Shown here piece by piece: positions 48,079 to 57,337 of a stretch of 64,000 nucleotides of DNA (within the stretch, counting starts at the first letter, position 1; each line of letters begins with the position of its first letter). Both the position numbers and the translations under genes were made by a program. Below the pieces are notes generated by a model. It worked only from the letters and a program-made list of their open reading frames with translations. It was not told the origin of the DNA and made no database searches. The stretch lies in NCBI RefSeq assembly GCF_024347575.1, contig NZ_AP025505.1, positions 331,605 through 395,604 on the forward strand. Reading direction: 5' to 3'. Source of the DNA: Vibrio pelagius. GTDB taxonomy: Bacteria > Pseudomonadota > Gammaproteobacteria > Enterobacterales > Vibrionaceae.

Positions 48079-48879
48079 ATGCTTAATTCGCAGTTTAATG
48101 ATCTCCTCGCTGACTCTATTTCGTCTCTGAAATCACCGAGCTTTACATCTAATCTCATGGCTTTCATCGCTGTTATCGTGAACTATGACAGTGCAGTCAT
48201 TCTCGGCCTGCGTACAAACAAGCATCCCATTTATCTTTATGACTCTATTGAAGACAATCGAGAGTTGCTTTTTGATCGTTACCTCAGTTCTGCATTTCAA
48301 GATGACCCATTCTACAAAATGATAACTACGGATAAGCAGCAAGGCGTTTTTTCATTAAAAGACGTAGCCAAACGGGGTATGGATTATCAAGCATACTGTC
48401 ATCAATTTTATCTGCAAACTGGCTGGAAAGATGAGTTAAGTATTGTTGTTAACGTTGAGGAAACTCGTTGGGTCGTCATTTATTTGGGCTGTACCCAAAA
48501 CGAAACTTCATTCTCATTATCAGATATAAAAACGTTGAAATCGTACTTCTCAGTCATTCAATCGTTATGCCAACAGCATTGGAAGCAAACGGAGTTCCTT
48601 CTTGCAGAGCCAGTCTTTTCTCCTGAGTCTTATTCAGAAAAAAAGCGAGAGTTCATAGAGGTTGGCTTGCACTCTTTTGGAAAAAATCTGCTTTCAACTA
48701 GAGAAAAGCAAATCACTCGCTTAATATTGCAAGGACTTGATTCTAAAGAAATAGCAAAACAGTTGGGCATCACAGAAGGAACGGTAAAAAATCACAGAAA
48801 GCGTATCTATGCTCACCTAAGAGTGTCATCACTGAGTGAACTTTTTCAAGTCTTTCTAAACCATATCATTACCTACTAA
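48079..48879 (+). CDS. LuxR-type (FixJ/NarL HTH) transcriptional regulator
   Basis: This 266-residue regulator has a C-terminal LuxR-type HTH (about 205-262, STREKQITRLILQGLDSKEIAKQLGITEGTVKNHRKRIY). The N-terminal 190 residues are of unknown type. They lack the Trp/Tyr/Asp pattern of acyl-homoserine-lactone binding domains, and there is no receiver motif. No luxI-like gene is nearby. The ATG at 48079 has a poor ribosome-binding site. It lies 92 bp upstream of tyrS on the same strand and may control that gene. Confidence 0.85.
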   Translation: MLNSQFNDLLADSISSLKSPSFTSNLMAFIAVIVNYDSAVILGLRTNKHPIYLYDSIEDNRELLFDRYLSSAFQDDPFYKMITTDKQQGVFSLKDVAKRGMDYQAYCHQFYLQTGWKDELSIVVNVEETRWVVIYLGCTQNETSFSLSDIKTLKSYFSVIQSLCQQHWKQTEFLLAEPVFSPESYSEKKREFIEVGLHSFGKNLLSTREKQITRLILQGLDSKEIAKQLGITEGTVKNHRKRIYAHLRVSSLSELFQVFLNHIITY

Positions 48880-48971
48880 ATGCATCTATTGTCCCTTTAG
48901 GGATATATCGCGCATAAGGTTCTATTCGTAATCTGGATATCACATGTTTGATTACAGAGAAGACGTTTTAG

Positions 48972-50222
48972 ATGACATTCATCCAGGAATTACAGGCGCG
49001 CGGCTTAATTGCTCAAGCGAGCGATTTAGAGCAAATACAGCAGCTGCTTAGCCAACCACAAACGGTTTATTGCGGTTTCGATCCTACCGCGAGCAGCCTT
49101 CATATCGGACATTTAGTCCCTTTAATTATGCTTAAACGGTTCCAAGATGCCGGACATCAAGCGCTAGCGCTTATTGGTGGTGCGACCGGTATGATTGGCG
49201 ATCCAAGTTTTAAAGCAATCGAGCGCAATTTGAATACTGAAGACGTGGTAGCCAACTGGGTCAAAGGTTTAACAACTCAAATCGAGAAGTTGCTTACCCC
49301 TCATTTAGGCCAGCCTATGACTATCGTCAACAACGCAGATTGGATGAAAGACATCAATATTATTGATTTTTTCCGTGACGTCGGTAAGCATTTCTCGGTC
49401 AATAATATGATTAGTCGTGAGTCGGTAAAACAAAGATTGCAAAGGCCTGAGCACGGTATTTCATTTACAGAATTTAGTTACAGTTTACTCCAGTCTTATG
49501 ATTTTGCTTTGCTTAACAAAAACTTAGGTTGCCGTTTGCAAATTGGAGGTAATGACCAATGGGGAAATATTGTCAGTGGTATTGATCTAACACGTCGTCA
49601 GAATGGAGAACAAGTGTTTGGTTTGACCCTACCTTTGATAACGAAATCTGACGGTACTAAATTTGGTAAAACAGAAGGCGGGGCCATTTGGCTTGACCCT
49701 GAAAAAACATCACCGTATATGTTTTATCAGTTCTGGTTATCTACTGAGGATACCGATGTTTACAACCTTCTTCGATACTACACATTTTTAACCTGTGAAG
49801 AGATCGAACAGATAGAGTTGCAAGATAGGTCAAGTTTCGGTAAACCCAAGGCACAAAAGATTCTGGCGCAGAATATGACTCGTTTTGTTCATGGTGAGTC
49901 AGGTCTGATCAGCGCAGAGCGTATTACACATGCATTATTCACAAATTGCGTTGAGAAGTTGAGCTATAGTGAGGTCAAACAATTAGAGCTAGATGGCATT
50001 CCAAGCATCGAAAGCACTCAGCAAAACGTTGTTGAGCTGTTGGTTGAATTAGGATTAGCAAAATCAAAACGCATCGCTAGAGAGCTGATTGAAGACAATG
50101 CTGTTAGCGTGAATGGAGAAAAAATAAAACCAGATAACGTACAATTAGGTTTTCCACTGTTTGATCAATATTGGTTGATTAAACGTGGTAAAAAGCACTT
50201 TGGTTTAGTCAAACGTAACTGA
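48972..50222 (+). CDS. tyrS: Tyrosyl-tRNA synthetase, E. coli TyrS type
   Basis: This 416-residue class I synthetase charges tRNA-Tyr. The HIGH motif is at 44-47, the KMSKS equivalent is KFGKT at 230-234, and the tyrosine-specific segments [28 protein letters not shown] and [20 protein letters not shown] are intact. A C-terminal S4 RNA-binding domain (about 350-416) is present. It appears fully functional. Its neighbours (LuxR and LysR genes) are accessory, and no other translation gene is near, so it may be a second tyrS copy like those known in some Vibrio. The ribosome-binding site is weak. Confidence 0.95.
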   Translation: MTFIQELQARGLIAQASDLEQIQQLLSQPQTVYCGFDPTASSLHIGHLVPLIMLKRFQDAGHQALALIGGATGMIGDPSFKAIERNLNTEDVVANWVKGLTTQIEKLLTPHLGQPMTIVNNADWMKDINIIDFFRDVGKHFSVNNMISRESVKQRLQRPEHGISFTEFSYSLLQSYDFALLNKNLGCRLQIGGNDQWGNIVSGIDLTRRQNGEQVFGLTLPLITKSDGTKFGKTEGGAIWLDPEKTSPYMFYQFWLSTEDTDVYNLLRYYTFLTCEEIEQIELQDRSSFGKPKAQKILAQNMTRFVHGESGLISAERITHALFTNCVEKLSYSEVKQLELDGIPSIESTQQNVVELLVELGLAKSKRIARELIEDNAVSVNGEKIKPDNVQLGFPLFDQYWLIKRGKKHFGLVKRN

Positions 50223-50433
50223 CTGAGAAAGGGGTGAGTTACGGTGACTGCTTGGAAATAGAGAACTCGTCGCTGTTAACTTGACATTGATTAGAGTTGC
50301 ACTGTCACGCCAAGATTTGATAAGAGTGATCTGAAACATTCGAGGACACTTTTTAGCTAAGAAGTGTCCGACGGTATGGGGTAGGAGACAATAAATCGAA
50401 CAAAACCCTCGTAACCCAATCACTCAAGCGAAA

Positions 50434-51348
50434 CTAAGGCTGATGAATACGTTTTAAAGGCTCCAGTTTTTCGACTAAAAAATCAATAAACAAACGGATA
50501 TGAGGCCTTGGGTAGTGAGTACTTTTATATATTGCGAAGATTTCACCGCTTCCTTGTTCATTGAGCATTGATTTCCAATCAGGGAGCAACACCTTCAGCT
50601 GCCCATTTTCTAAGTAAGGCTTTAGCATCCAGTCTGATAGCAAAAGCACGCCAACCCCGCTAAGTGCAGCGTTTAAAAGAGGAGAGCCACCTTTTGATAT
50701 CAAGTTGCCCGTCACTAACACTTTTTTGCTCGAAGTATTCTTTTTGAAGTACCAATAGTTTTTTTGCCGTTCATTGTGAATCAACAAACAGTTGTGGTGC
50801 TGTAAGTCTTCGGGATGAGCGATACTTCCATACTTTTCAATGTAAGGCGGAGCTGCAACGAGTGACGCGTTATTGGTAAGCAGGTGGCGAGCTTTGAGTC
50901 GGCTGTCTTGCGGTGTACCAATTCGGATCGCCACATCAATATTTTCACTATTTAAATCGACTACGTTGTTATCCAGTTCTAACTCAACTTGTATTTTAGG
51001 ATATCGTTCTAGAAACTCAGGGATCAGTGGAGTAAGACACAAATTGCCGAAGCTTTCGAAAACTGAAATTCGCAGCACGCCTTCTGGTTCGCCTTGAATT
51101 CCCTGCATTTCTTCCAATAATCGATCGCTATCTCGTAAGATTTTGGCAGATTGCTCGTAAAAATATTGTCCTTCCTCAGTGAGTATGAGCTGTCGTGTAC
51201 TGCGCTTAAATAGTGAAGCTTTAACTTTGTTTTCAAGATTATCTATATTCCTAGCTACAGAAGAAGGAGCCATATTTAGAGCTCTACCTGCTTGAGAGAA
51301 ACTGCCTGACGCCACCACTTGGTCAAATATTTTTATCAGCTCGAACAC
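50434..51348 (-). CDS. LysR-family transcriptional regulator
   Basis: This regulator of about 304 residues has an HTH (SGSFSQAGRALNMAPSSVARNIDNLE, about 14-40) and a substrate domain resembling the CrgA/aaeR-like group (FLERYPKIQVELELDNNVVDL, NIDVAIRIG). I prefer GTG at 51348, preceded by AAAGG, since it gives the standard N-terminus (V/M)FELIKIFDQVV; an ATG at 51384 would add twelve residues. It is divergent from the AhpD-like gene, with a dyad element between them. Confidence 0.86.
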   Translation of the reverse strand: MFELIKIFDQVVASGSFSQAGRALNMAPSSVARNIDNLENKVKASLFKRSTRQLILTEEGQYFYEQSAKILRDSDRLLEEMQGIQGEPEGVLRISVFESFGNLCLTPLIPEFLERYPKIQVELELDNNVVDLNSENIDVAIRIGTPQDSRLKARHLLTNNASLVAAPPYIEKYGSIAHPEDLQHHNCLLIHNERQKNYWYFKKNTSSKKVLVTGNLISKGGSPLLNAALSGVGVLLLSDWMLKPYLENGQLKVLLPDWKSMLNEQGSGEIFAIYKSTHYPRPHIRLFIDFLVEKLEPLKRIHQP

Positions 51349-51427
51349 ATATTCACCTTTGCGTTTTACGCACAACTGATTCACACAATATACCTATTCT
51401 GCTTCTTTTTCGAATTGTGGACAATAA

Positions 51428-51446
51428 CGCTATCGCATTGGTAGCG
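51428..51446. promoter_or_regulatory. LysR-type T-N11-A dyad between LysR and AhpD-like genes
   Basis: CGCTA-N9-TAGCG contains the T-N11-A arrangement typical of LysR binding sites and lies in the divergent promoter region, 30 bp before the AhpD-like start. Confidence 0.5.
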
Positions 51447-51475
51447 ATATTTTCTAACCAAATAGAGGTGTTAAA

Positions 51476-51913
51476 ATGTCAAAACGTATCGATCTCGGTC
51501 AAGTTCAGTCTAAATCTTTGAATGCAATGTTATCTATAGAGGGGCATTTATCGAATGGAGCGCTATCTAATGAACTTAAGAAATTAATTAAAATTAGAGC
51601 ATCAATAATCAACAAATGTGCTTATTGTATTCAAATGCATACAACTGAAGCATTACAAGCTGGTGTTTCACAGCACAAGCTGTTTGCTATCTCAGCATGG
51701 CAAGAGTCGCCACTATTCAATAGCACGGAGCGAGCGTTACTAGCGCTCACCGACGAAATGACAATGATTTTCAATGCCGGGGTTTCGGAAACGACTTATC
51801 AGCAGTGTTTAGATTTGCTTGGAGAAGAGTTGCTTGCAGAGTCGATGATGCAAGTCATTATGATTAATGCTTGGAACCGATTCGCTCTCGCAACTAAGAT
51901 GACCTATGCGTAG
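51476..51913 (+). CDS. Carboxymuconolactone decarboxylase/AhpD-like protein
   Basis: This 145-residue all-helical protein has the AhpD-like redox motif CAYCIQMHT (CxxC-x3-H) near residue 47, used by alkylhydroperoxidases. RASIINK precedes it, as in the family. It probably reduces peroxides or acts in a related thiol reaction; true decarboxylases of the family lack the CxxC. GAGGTG lies just upstream of ATG 51476. It is divergent from a LysR gene, a common arrangement for stress-inducible AhpD-like genes. Confidence 0.88.
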   Translation: MSKRIDLGQVQSKSLNAMLSIEGHLSNGALSNELKKLIKIRASIINKCAYCIQMHTTEALQAGVSQHKLFAISAWQESPLFNSTERALLALTDEMTMIFNAGVSETTYQQCLDLLGEELLAESMMQVIMINAWNRFALATKMTYA

Positions 51914-52048
51914 TATTTAAAGGATCACCAACGATGACTTAAAAAGGTACGCACTCTGTTTGAGGCGATACCTTTTTAATAGGCTGTCTTTAAACTTTGT
52001 AGTAGTTGTTCACTTGCCTTACATGCCGCCAAATTGAGCGTTGCTAAC

Positions 52049-52930
52049 TTACCAAGTTATAGTAGGGCCAGCAGGAACAATTCTATGTGGATTAATGTGC
52101 GTGTGTGAGAAATAGTAATGCAGTTTCATGTAATCGATATCGATCGTTTTTCTGATACTTTCGTGACTGAGTAAATCCAGCATATAGCGGTAAAGATTCT
52201 CGAAGGCTTTTAGTGGCTTTTTATTGGCTTTGAAGTGAACTTCATAAACGGCTTCAAATCTCACCAGTGTCGGTAACAGAAATAGATCCGATAGCGTGAT
52301 GCTCGAACCATGCAGATAACGAGCTTGACTTAGTTTTCTGTCCAACTGCTCCATAGCATCAAACAAGGTATCGCTGGCGAGGTCATACTCTGACTGCCCT
52401 TTGGCAAAACCAACGTGGTAGACCTTCCGATTCACGTTAAGGTGTAACCACTCGTTGAGCATTTCTATTTCTTCTCGCAGGGTGTTTGGAACTAACTGAA
52501 CTTTGTTCTTAGCTAAAGGTAGCCACTTAGTGGCAAGATCCATCGCTATTGCAGCAGAGTCATTTCCTACTATGATATGTTCTTGTTTGTCCCACAATAC
52601 TGGGACTGTCACCCTGCCGGTGTAATGTGGATTTGCTCGTTGGTACAGCTCAACCAAGTTCTTAGAATCAAATAAAGGGTCGGAATGAGCATTGTCAAAC
52701 AACCACTCTTCGGCATATCGCTTTGCGGCGACAGATGAAACGGAGATCGCATCATTCAGTCCTAGGTAATTGATAACCAAATAAGGACGATGAGCAAAAG
52801 GGCACGCAAATGACATGTATAAGTGATAACGCTTTTGCTCTGCGACTTCTGGCAGGTCAAAGCTGTCTTCACTAGAGAGTTCGTTTACTTCTTTATTTGG
52901 ATACCAAATCCCTTTTTCTAATACAGCCAT
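52049..52930 (-). CDS. Xi-class glutathione S-transferase / glutathionyl-hydroquinone reductase-like
   Basis: This 293-residue cytoplasmic protein has an N-terminal thioredoxin fold with the active-site motif CPFAHR near residue 45 (CPWAHR in most family members) and a helical C-terminal domain (about 130-290). Enzymes of this class remove glutathione from glutathionyl-hydroquinones and help detoxify quinones. I chose ATG 52930, preceded by AAGGTGG, over GTG 52942. It is divergent from a LysR gene that is its likely regulator. The Trp to Phe change next to the catalytic Cys may alter activity. Confidence 0.87.
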   Translation of the reverse strand: MAVLEKGIWYPNKEVNELSSEDSFDLPEVAEQKRYHLYMSFACPFAHRPYLVINYLGLNDAISVSSVAAKRYAEEWLFDNAHSDPLFDSKNLVELYQRANPHYTGRVTVPVLWDKQEHIIVGNDSAAIAMDLATKWLPLAKNKVQLVPNTLREEIEMLNEWLHLNVNRKVYHVGFAKGQSEYDLASDTLFDAMEQLDRKLSQARYLHGSSITLSDLFLLPTLVRFEAVYEVHFKANKKPLKAFENLYRYMLDLLSHESIRKTIDIDYMKLHYYFSHTHINPHRIVPAGPTITW

Positions 52931-53063
52931 AATAAAATCCACCTTAATTCATTGAATTACCTAAACTTATGTAACCTGTGCGTTTTTAAAAGAAGACATC
53001 AGCGTTTCCAGCTCAGCTTTAATCGCTACGTCAAACTCACCATCAAATACTAATTGACCAAAA

Positions 53064-53079
53064 ATAGTGAATAAACTAT
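53064..53079. promoter_or_regulatory. Inverted repeat in the GST/LysR divergent promoter
   Basis: ATAGT-N6-ACTAT is a perfect dyad of LysR-site size, lying between the divergent glutathione transferase and LysR genes. Another TTAGTGACC half-site follows at about 53083. Confidence 0.4.
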
Positions 53080-53138
53080 ATATTAGTGACCAAACAGTTT
53101 ACTTTAGGTGAACAATAAAGGTTTTAAGTGAGGATGAA

Positions 53139-54038
53139 GTGGATAAAATAAGGGCGCTAACCGTTTTCAGAAGAGTTGTAGAGCTGGGAAGCTTCAAAGC
53201 AGCAGCTGAAGATTTATGCTTGTCAAAAGCAGCAGTTAGTAAGAATATCAATGAGTTGGAAGACTATCTTAAAAGCCCTCTGATAAACCGAACGACACGA
53301 AACATGCACATAACGGAGAATGGTCAACTTTACTACAATCAGGTTTGCAACATATTAGATGATTTGAAACATGCAGATTTGTCAGTCATTGAGTCGTCTC
53401 ATACGTTAAAAGGAACGCTGAAAATCAGCGTTCCTATGTCGTTAGGCATTTTAGAAATTAACCCCATTGTTTGTGATTTCATGCACCAATATCCTGATTT
53501 GTCTATTGAAGTGGTTATGAGTGACCAGTATATCGATCTCATCGACTCAGGCATTGATATTGCGATTCGGGGTGGGGGGGAGTTAAGCAATTCTAGTCTA
53601 AGATCCCGAAAATTAATCGATATGAGACGAGTGCTTTGCGCTTCTCCTGAGTACCTTTCAAAATCCAGAGAGATTCTTAAGCCAGAAGACCTCGATCATC
53701 ACAAGTGCCTCATATACAGTTTTTCTTCGTCAGCTAGGCGTTGGCGATTTAGAAATGCGGATGAAGTCAAAGAGATTGAGCTCACATCAAGCGCTTATGT
53801 GGTAAACAGTGGGTTGGCACTCAAACAAACAGCGTGTTCAGGCCACGGTATCTGCTTGCTTCCTGATTTATTCGTTAAAAGTGAGTTAGAGTCAGGGGAA
53901 TTAGTTGAAGTTTTACCGATGTGGCAAGTTGATAAGCATTCACTGTATGTCGTTTATCCTTTCCATAGGGAGCAATCTCAAAAAGTCAGAACTTTTATCG
54001 ATTATGTCGTTAGACACTTCGAGAGTAAGCAGCATTAA
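53139..54038 (+). CDS. LysR-family transcriptional regulator, divergent to GST
   Basis: This 299-residue regulator has an HTH (LGSFKAAAEDLCLSKAAVSKNINELE, about 13-38) and a substrate domain with MSDQYIDLIDSGIDIAIRGG, typical of the CrgA/aaeR-like group. The start is GTG 53139, supported by AGGA five bases upstream and by the standard N-terminus MDKIRALTVF. Quinone- and electrophile-responsive LysR regulators often sit next to redox enzymes, and here it faces a glutathione transferase. Confidence 0.88.
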   Translation: MDKIRALTVFRRVVELGSFKAAAEDLCLSKAAVSKNINELEDYLKSPLINRTTRNMHITENGQLYYNQVCNILDDLKHADLSVIESSHTLKGTLKISVPMSLGILEINPIVCDFMHQYPDLSIEVVMSDQYIDLIDSGIDIAIRGGGELSNSSLRSRKLIDMRRVLCASPEYLSKSREILKPEDLDHHKCLIYSFSSSARRWRFRNADEVKEIELTSSAYVVNSGLALKQTACSGHGICLLPDLFVKSELESGELVEVLPMWQVDKHSLYVVYPFHREQSQKVRTFIDYVVRHFESKQH

Positions 54039-54075
54039 CCACCGTCTTCTCGGCTTCGGTTGCTTAGTTGAAGAT

Positions 54076-54103
54076 GAAAAAGCCACCTTTATAACAAGGT
54101 GGC
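54076..54103 (-). terminator. Rho-independent terminator of the sigma-54 activator gene
   Basis: Read on the minus strand, GCCACCTT pairs with AAGGTGGC around a 6-base loop and is followed by TTTTT. It lies about 70 bp past the activator's stop. Confidence 0.88.
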
Positions 54104-54170
54104 CAGGTTTCCCTACAGATTGGGCTATGCTTGGTCCTACTCATCACCAAAAGTGGTTTAACTAGCTTTA

Positions 54171-55511
54171 CTAGTTTTGATATTTATCCAGTTTGTTATA
54201 GAGGGTTTTTATACTTATCCCTAAATCCTCAGCTGTTTCTTTTTTGTTGCCTTCATTTTCTTCAAGCGTGTTCATAATGGCGGCTTTTTCTATCTCTTCC
54301 AATGCCACACCTGCCGGTACCCTATCTTCTAGAGTTGACCCTGTTTCTAATGGGGGCGTATCAAAAATGAGGTGCTCGTCTTTAATTGTATCGTCTGCCA
54401 AGATGAACGCTCGTTCGATGCAGTGTTTTAATTCCCTAACATTGCCTGGCCATGTATGCGCTGCGATTTTTTCGAGGGCGGAGGGCAAAATAGCTTTTGG
54501 GGCAACTTCGTTCGCATTCCGGTGCGCGATGAAGTGCTTAGCAAGGCCGACAATATCACAGCCTCGCTCTCTGAGGGGGGGAATATTAATAGGGAAGTGA
54601 GCTAACCTAAAATAGAGGTCTTCTCGTAGAAATTGCTCTTCAATAGCCACTTGGGGATCACGGTTGGTCGCCGCGATAATACGTGTGTTGGCAACATGAA
54701 GTGTATTACTGCCGACCGGGCGATACTCACCAGTTTCAAGCACTCGCAACAGTTTTACTTGATGCTCAAGGGGCATTTCTGTGACTTCATCAAGAAACAA
54801 CGTCCCTCCCTCAGCTTGCTTAAAAACACCTTGGTGTGTTCGGTTAGCACCTGTAAACGCCCCCTTTTCATGACCAAAGAGCTCACTATCCACTAATTCT
54901 GGACTGATGGCGCCACAGTTTATAGCAATAAAAGGCTGCTCTTTTCTATCACTGGCAAGGTGAATAGTCTGCGCGACTAGTTCTTTGCCGGCGCCACTCT
55001 CACCAACAATCAATACGTTGGCTTCTGTTTTCGCTACGCGTCTGAGTGTGCGATACAAGTTATGCATAGGCCTCGAGGAACCCACTAACATCCCAAACTG
55101 GTCTAAATCGCTTGTGGATATTTTTTTTCCCTCTTCTTGTCTTTCCAAAAAGTATTGACTGAAGTCCGCTAGAGTATCCGCTAACGTTTGAATATCGACC
55201 GGCTTTCTGTAGTGAAAAATAGCACCGCTTTTCATCATCATGTCTAAATTCTTATTGGGTGCACCGGAACCGATGATGATTAAATCTAATTCTTCTAGGC
55301 CTGTTGCACTTGATAGGGCGACGAAATCATCATTGGTAAATTGAGATACTTCAACAATAGCGGCATTAGGTTGAAGTCGTTGTAGGCTATCTATCCAGTG
55401 CTCGTTGTCCTTATTGCTTATCGTATCAAATCGTGACAACTCCTCCAGAGAGTTTATTTGAGACAGTAGTTTCTGATCTTTCAATTCTACGAACAGTGTT
55501 GGTAATGTCAT
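54171..55511 (-). CDS. Sigma-54-dependent activator with degenerate receiver and Fis-type HTH
   Basis: This 446-residue enhancer-binding protein activates sigma-54 RNA polymerase. The AAA+ domain (about 142-370) has Walker A GESGAGKE, the sigma-54-contacting GAFTGA loop, Walker B GGTLFLDEV and the arginine-finger region FLREDLYFRL. A Fis-type HTH ends the protein (about 405-445). The N-terminal 115 residues have a receiver-like layout, but the acidic pocket is lost and Glu54 (AAIVEVSQF) replaces the phosphoacceptor Asp; the conserved Lys103-Pro remains (HYRKPVD). No kinase gene is adjacent. Three sigma-54 promoters follow within 6 kb, which makes this the likely local regulator. Confidence 0.92.
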   Translation of the reverse strand: MTLPTLFVELKDQKLLSQINSLEELSRFDTISNKDNEHWIDSLQRLQPNAAIVEVSQFTNDDFVALSSATGLEELDLIIIGSGAPNKNLDMMMKSGAIFHYRKPVDIQTLADTLADFSQYFLERQEEGKKISTSDLDQFGMLVGSSRPMHNLYRTLRRVAKTEANVLIVGESGAGKELVAQTIHLASDRKEQPFIAINCGAISPELVDSELFGHEKGAFTGANRTHQGVFKQAEGGTLFLDEVTEMPLEHQVKLLRVLETGEYRPVGSNTLHVANTRIIAATNRDPQVAIEEQFLREDLYFRLAHFPINIPPLRERGCDIVGLAKHFIAHRNANEVAPKAILPSALEKIAAHTWPGNVRELKHCIERAFILADDTIKDEHLIFDTPPLETGSTLEDRVPAGVALEEIEKAAIMNTLEENEGNKKETAEDLGISIKTLYNKLDKYQN

Positions 55512-55658
55512 GATTTAACTCTCTTTAAACAGTAGTGAGAGTGATGATAACACGAGGTATAGGCAATGAGAATGTATGTTTCTTTCCTGATAGTTACAAC
55601 GTATAGGGTGAGTTTTTTATGTTTTTGAATTTATTAATTTCGCATTGCTGAATATCAA

Positions 55659-55666
55659 GGTTCGAG
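55659..55666 (+). promoter_or_regulatory. Candidate upstream activator element GGTTCGAG
   Basis: GGTTCGAG lies 123 bp upstream of the -24 GG of the sigma-54 promoter. A close relative, GGTTCAAG, lies 126 bp upstream of the minus-strand sigma-54 promoter in the same relative orientation. The spacing agrees with enhancer sites, but an 8-base match is weak evidence. Confidence 0.35.
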
Positions 55667-55780
55667 TATTTATACTTTTTACAAACACTCCTTGTAAAAT
55701 GTTCATCCAGCATCGTAAATAATATTATTCAAGGTTTTTATTTTAAATTAAAAGTCTTTTAATTCAATTGCTTATCTTTT

Positions 55781-55796
55781 TGGCATGCAGCTTGCT
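55781..55796 (+). promoter_or_regulatory. Sigma-54 promoter of the BON-domain operon
   Basis: TGGCATGCAGCTTGCT has the invariant GG-N10-GC spacing and matches the TGGCAC-N5-TTGCW consensus at all but one position. Transcription should start near 55807, leaving a short leader with the ribosome-binding site before the start at 55832. Confidence 0.88.
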
Positions 55797-55831
55797 CTGT
55801 TAGTGGTGTCAGTTAAAAAAGGAGAAAAATA

Positions 55832-56377
55832 ATGAAAAACATTGCAAGTAAAATTCTACTAACAACGGTTATTGCTACTTCTTCTTCTGTGGCTATTGCA
55901 GATAGTATGTGGAAAGAAGAGACGTTAGATGCTTGGATTGATGGCAAAGCGGAAACAACTTTATTACTGAATTCTAATCTGAACTCTTTTGATATTAATA
56001 CTTATGTTAAAGACCAAGTTGTCACTTTAACAGGGTCGGTAGAAAATGAGACAGAAAAATCCCTTGCCGAGGAATTAGTATTAAGTCTTGATCGTGTTAA
56101 ATCGGTCAAAAATGAACTGACGGTCATCGACAATGAAAAAGAGAACAAAGAGTCAACTCAGGTTTTAATGGATACTAAGATAACGGCCATTGTTAAGACT
56201 CGACTGCTAATGAATACGGAAGTCAGTGGTTCTGATATCGAAGTAGAAACTAATGGAAATACCGTTGTGTTGAAGGGGTCGGTGGCATCGGATACTGAGC
56301 ATGACCTCGCATTATCTATTGCTCGTAACACTTCTGATGTTGATAAAGTCATTGATAAACTTGAAGTAATTCAATAA
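55832..56377 (+). CDS. Periplasmic two-BON-domain protein (OsmY-like)
   Basis: This 181-residue protein has a signal peptide (1-23, ending AIA) and two BON domains (about 35-100 and 112-180). Each has the pattern of a short helix followed by VTLTGSV or VVLKGSV and a terminal VIDN or VIDKLEVI strand. BON proteins such as OsmY associate with membranes or outer-membrane proteins under osmotic and envelope stress. A strong AAAAGGAG site precedes ATG 55832. It is the first gene after the sigma-54 promoter, and DUF1328, lipoprotein and hemerythrin genes follow. Confidence 0.9.
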   Translation: MKNIASKILLTTVIATSSSVAIADSMWKEETLDAWIDGKAETTLLLNSNLNSFDINTYVKDQVVTLTGSVENETEKSLAEELVLSLDRVKSVKNELTVIDNEKENKESTQVLMDTKITAIVKTRLLMNTEVSGSDIEVETNGNTVVLKGSVASDTEHDLALSIARNTSDVDKVIDKLEVIQ

Positions 56378-56409
56378 CAAATTCCCGAATAAACCGAAGA
56401 GAGATTATT

Positions 56410-56580
56410 ATGCTTCATTGGGCGTTAATATTTTTCGTTCTTGCCATCATTGCAGCTTTATTTGGATTTGGTGGTATAGCAGGCGCTGCGGCCACAGTAG
56501 CTAAAGTTATGTTTTATATATTTGTCATCTCGTTGCTTGTGTCAGTGGTGATGAGTTTAATTAACAAAAATAAGAGTTAG
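56410..56580 (+). CDS. DUF1328 family small membrane protein (YtjA-like)
   Basis: This 56-residue peptide has two hydrophobic segments and the family core [20 protein letters not shown] followed by [17 protein letters not shown]. Members are small inner-membrane proteins of unknown action, often induced by stress or stationary phase. AGAGAG precedes ATG 56410. It lies 32 bp after the BON gene and 8 bp before the lipoprotein gene, so it is part of the same operon. Confidence 0.88.
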   Translation: MLHWALIFFVLAIIAALFGFGGIAGAAATVAKVMFYIFVISLLVSVVMSLINKNKS

Positions 56581-56588
56581 GAGTTTTT

Positions 56589-56786
56589 ATGAATATAAGT
56601 ACAGTTATTTTCCGTTTCCTAATGGTTTCAGGTCTCGCTTTTACGCTTGCCGCATGTAGTGACGATGGTCCCCTTGAAAAAGCGGGTGAACGAGCAGATG
56701 AGACGATAGAGGATGTTCAAAATAAGATCGAGGACAGTTGTGAGAATGTGAAAGAGCAAATGGATGCCAAAGATCAGGACTGCTAA
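56589..56786 (+). CDS. Small acidic lipoprotein, 65 residues
   Basis: The signal peptide ends in the lipobox TLAAC (lipidated Cys at about residue 23), followed by an acidic helical segment GERADETIEDVQNKIEDS and two further Cys. The repeated charged heptads suggest an amphipathic helix, as in small entericidin- or YqjD-like stress peptides. Family not recognised. AGGAG lies upstream of ATG 56589. It is the third gene of the BON operon. Confidence 0.8.
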   Translation: MNISTVIFRFLMVSGLAFTLAACSDDGPLEKAGERADETIEDVQNKIEDSCENVKEQMDAKDQDC

Positions 56787-56854
56787 TAACACGCATTAAC
56801 TTATGAATTAAATCATCCGAATCTCATACAAAAGAAATGAATCAGGAGCTAAAT

Positions 56855-57283
56855 ATGAAAAACATATTTGATGTGTTGAAAGATAGCCATGAGAAGCAAC
56901 GACTTTTGATGGATGCAATACTCAAAACATCAGGCGATTCTCAAGCTAGGCAAGAATTTTATTCCAGTCTTAAAGAGGAATTAACTAAACATGCGGTGGC
57001 GGAAGAGAGACATTTCTATTCTCCTTTGATAGAGAGTGATAAGTCTGTTGATATGACTAGGCACGGTATTGCTGAACACCACGGTATCGATAAGGTGCTT
57101 GCTCAATTGGATGACACCGAAATGTCTTCACCAGCCTGGCTCACATTGATGAAAACACTAAAGCACAAGGTGGAGCATCACTTAGAAGAAGAAGAGCAGC
57201 GTTTCTTTCAAACAGCTGGCCGAGTTTTAGACTCCAAACAAAAAGAAACGTTAGCTAGAAAGTATGAGCAAGAAATGGCTTGA
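56855..57283 (+). CDS. Hemerythrin HHE-domain protein
   Basis: This 142-residue four-helix protein has the di-iron ligand pattern of hemerythrin-like proteins: DSHEKQR near residue 11, KHAVAEERHFY near 52, RHGIAEHHGID near 75 and KHKVEHHLEEEEQRFF near 112. Such domains bind O2 or sense oxidative or nitrosative stress. I chose ATG 56855, which has AGGAG just upstream, over an earlier in-frame ATG at 56837. It ends the BON operon and is followed by a terminator. Confidence 0.88.
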   Translation: MKNIFDVLKDSHEKQRLLMDAILKTSGDSQARQEFYSSLKEELTKHAVAEERHFYSPLIESDKSVDMTRHGIAEHHGIDKVLAQLDDTEMSSPAWLTLMKTLKHKVEHHLEEEEQRFFQTAGRVLDSKQKETLARKYEQEMA

Positions 57284-57337
57284 TTCGAAGTGTAACCTAA
57301 GCTTAACAGTGAAGCGTAGGTTTTGGTTTAACAACCT

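Larger units (their letters stand above)
55512..55831. other. Divergent regulatory region of the sigma-54 cluster
   Basis: This 320-bp AT-rich gap separates the activator from the BON-protein operon. It contains the sigma-54 promoter at 55781-55796 and a GGTTCGAG element at 55659-55666. No ORF is evident. Confidence 0.7.

Noticed and set aside
48079..48879. Quorum-sensing LuxR receptor
   Set aside because: The N-terminal domain lacks the conserved autoinducer-binding residues and no luxI-type synthase is nearby.
48886..48910. Regulatory leader or T-box before tyrS
   Set aside because: TCCCT-TT-AGGGA is only a tiny dyad, there is no T-box core, and T-boxes are not expected in this group.
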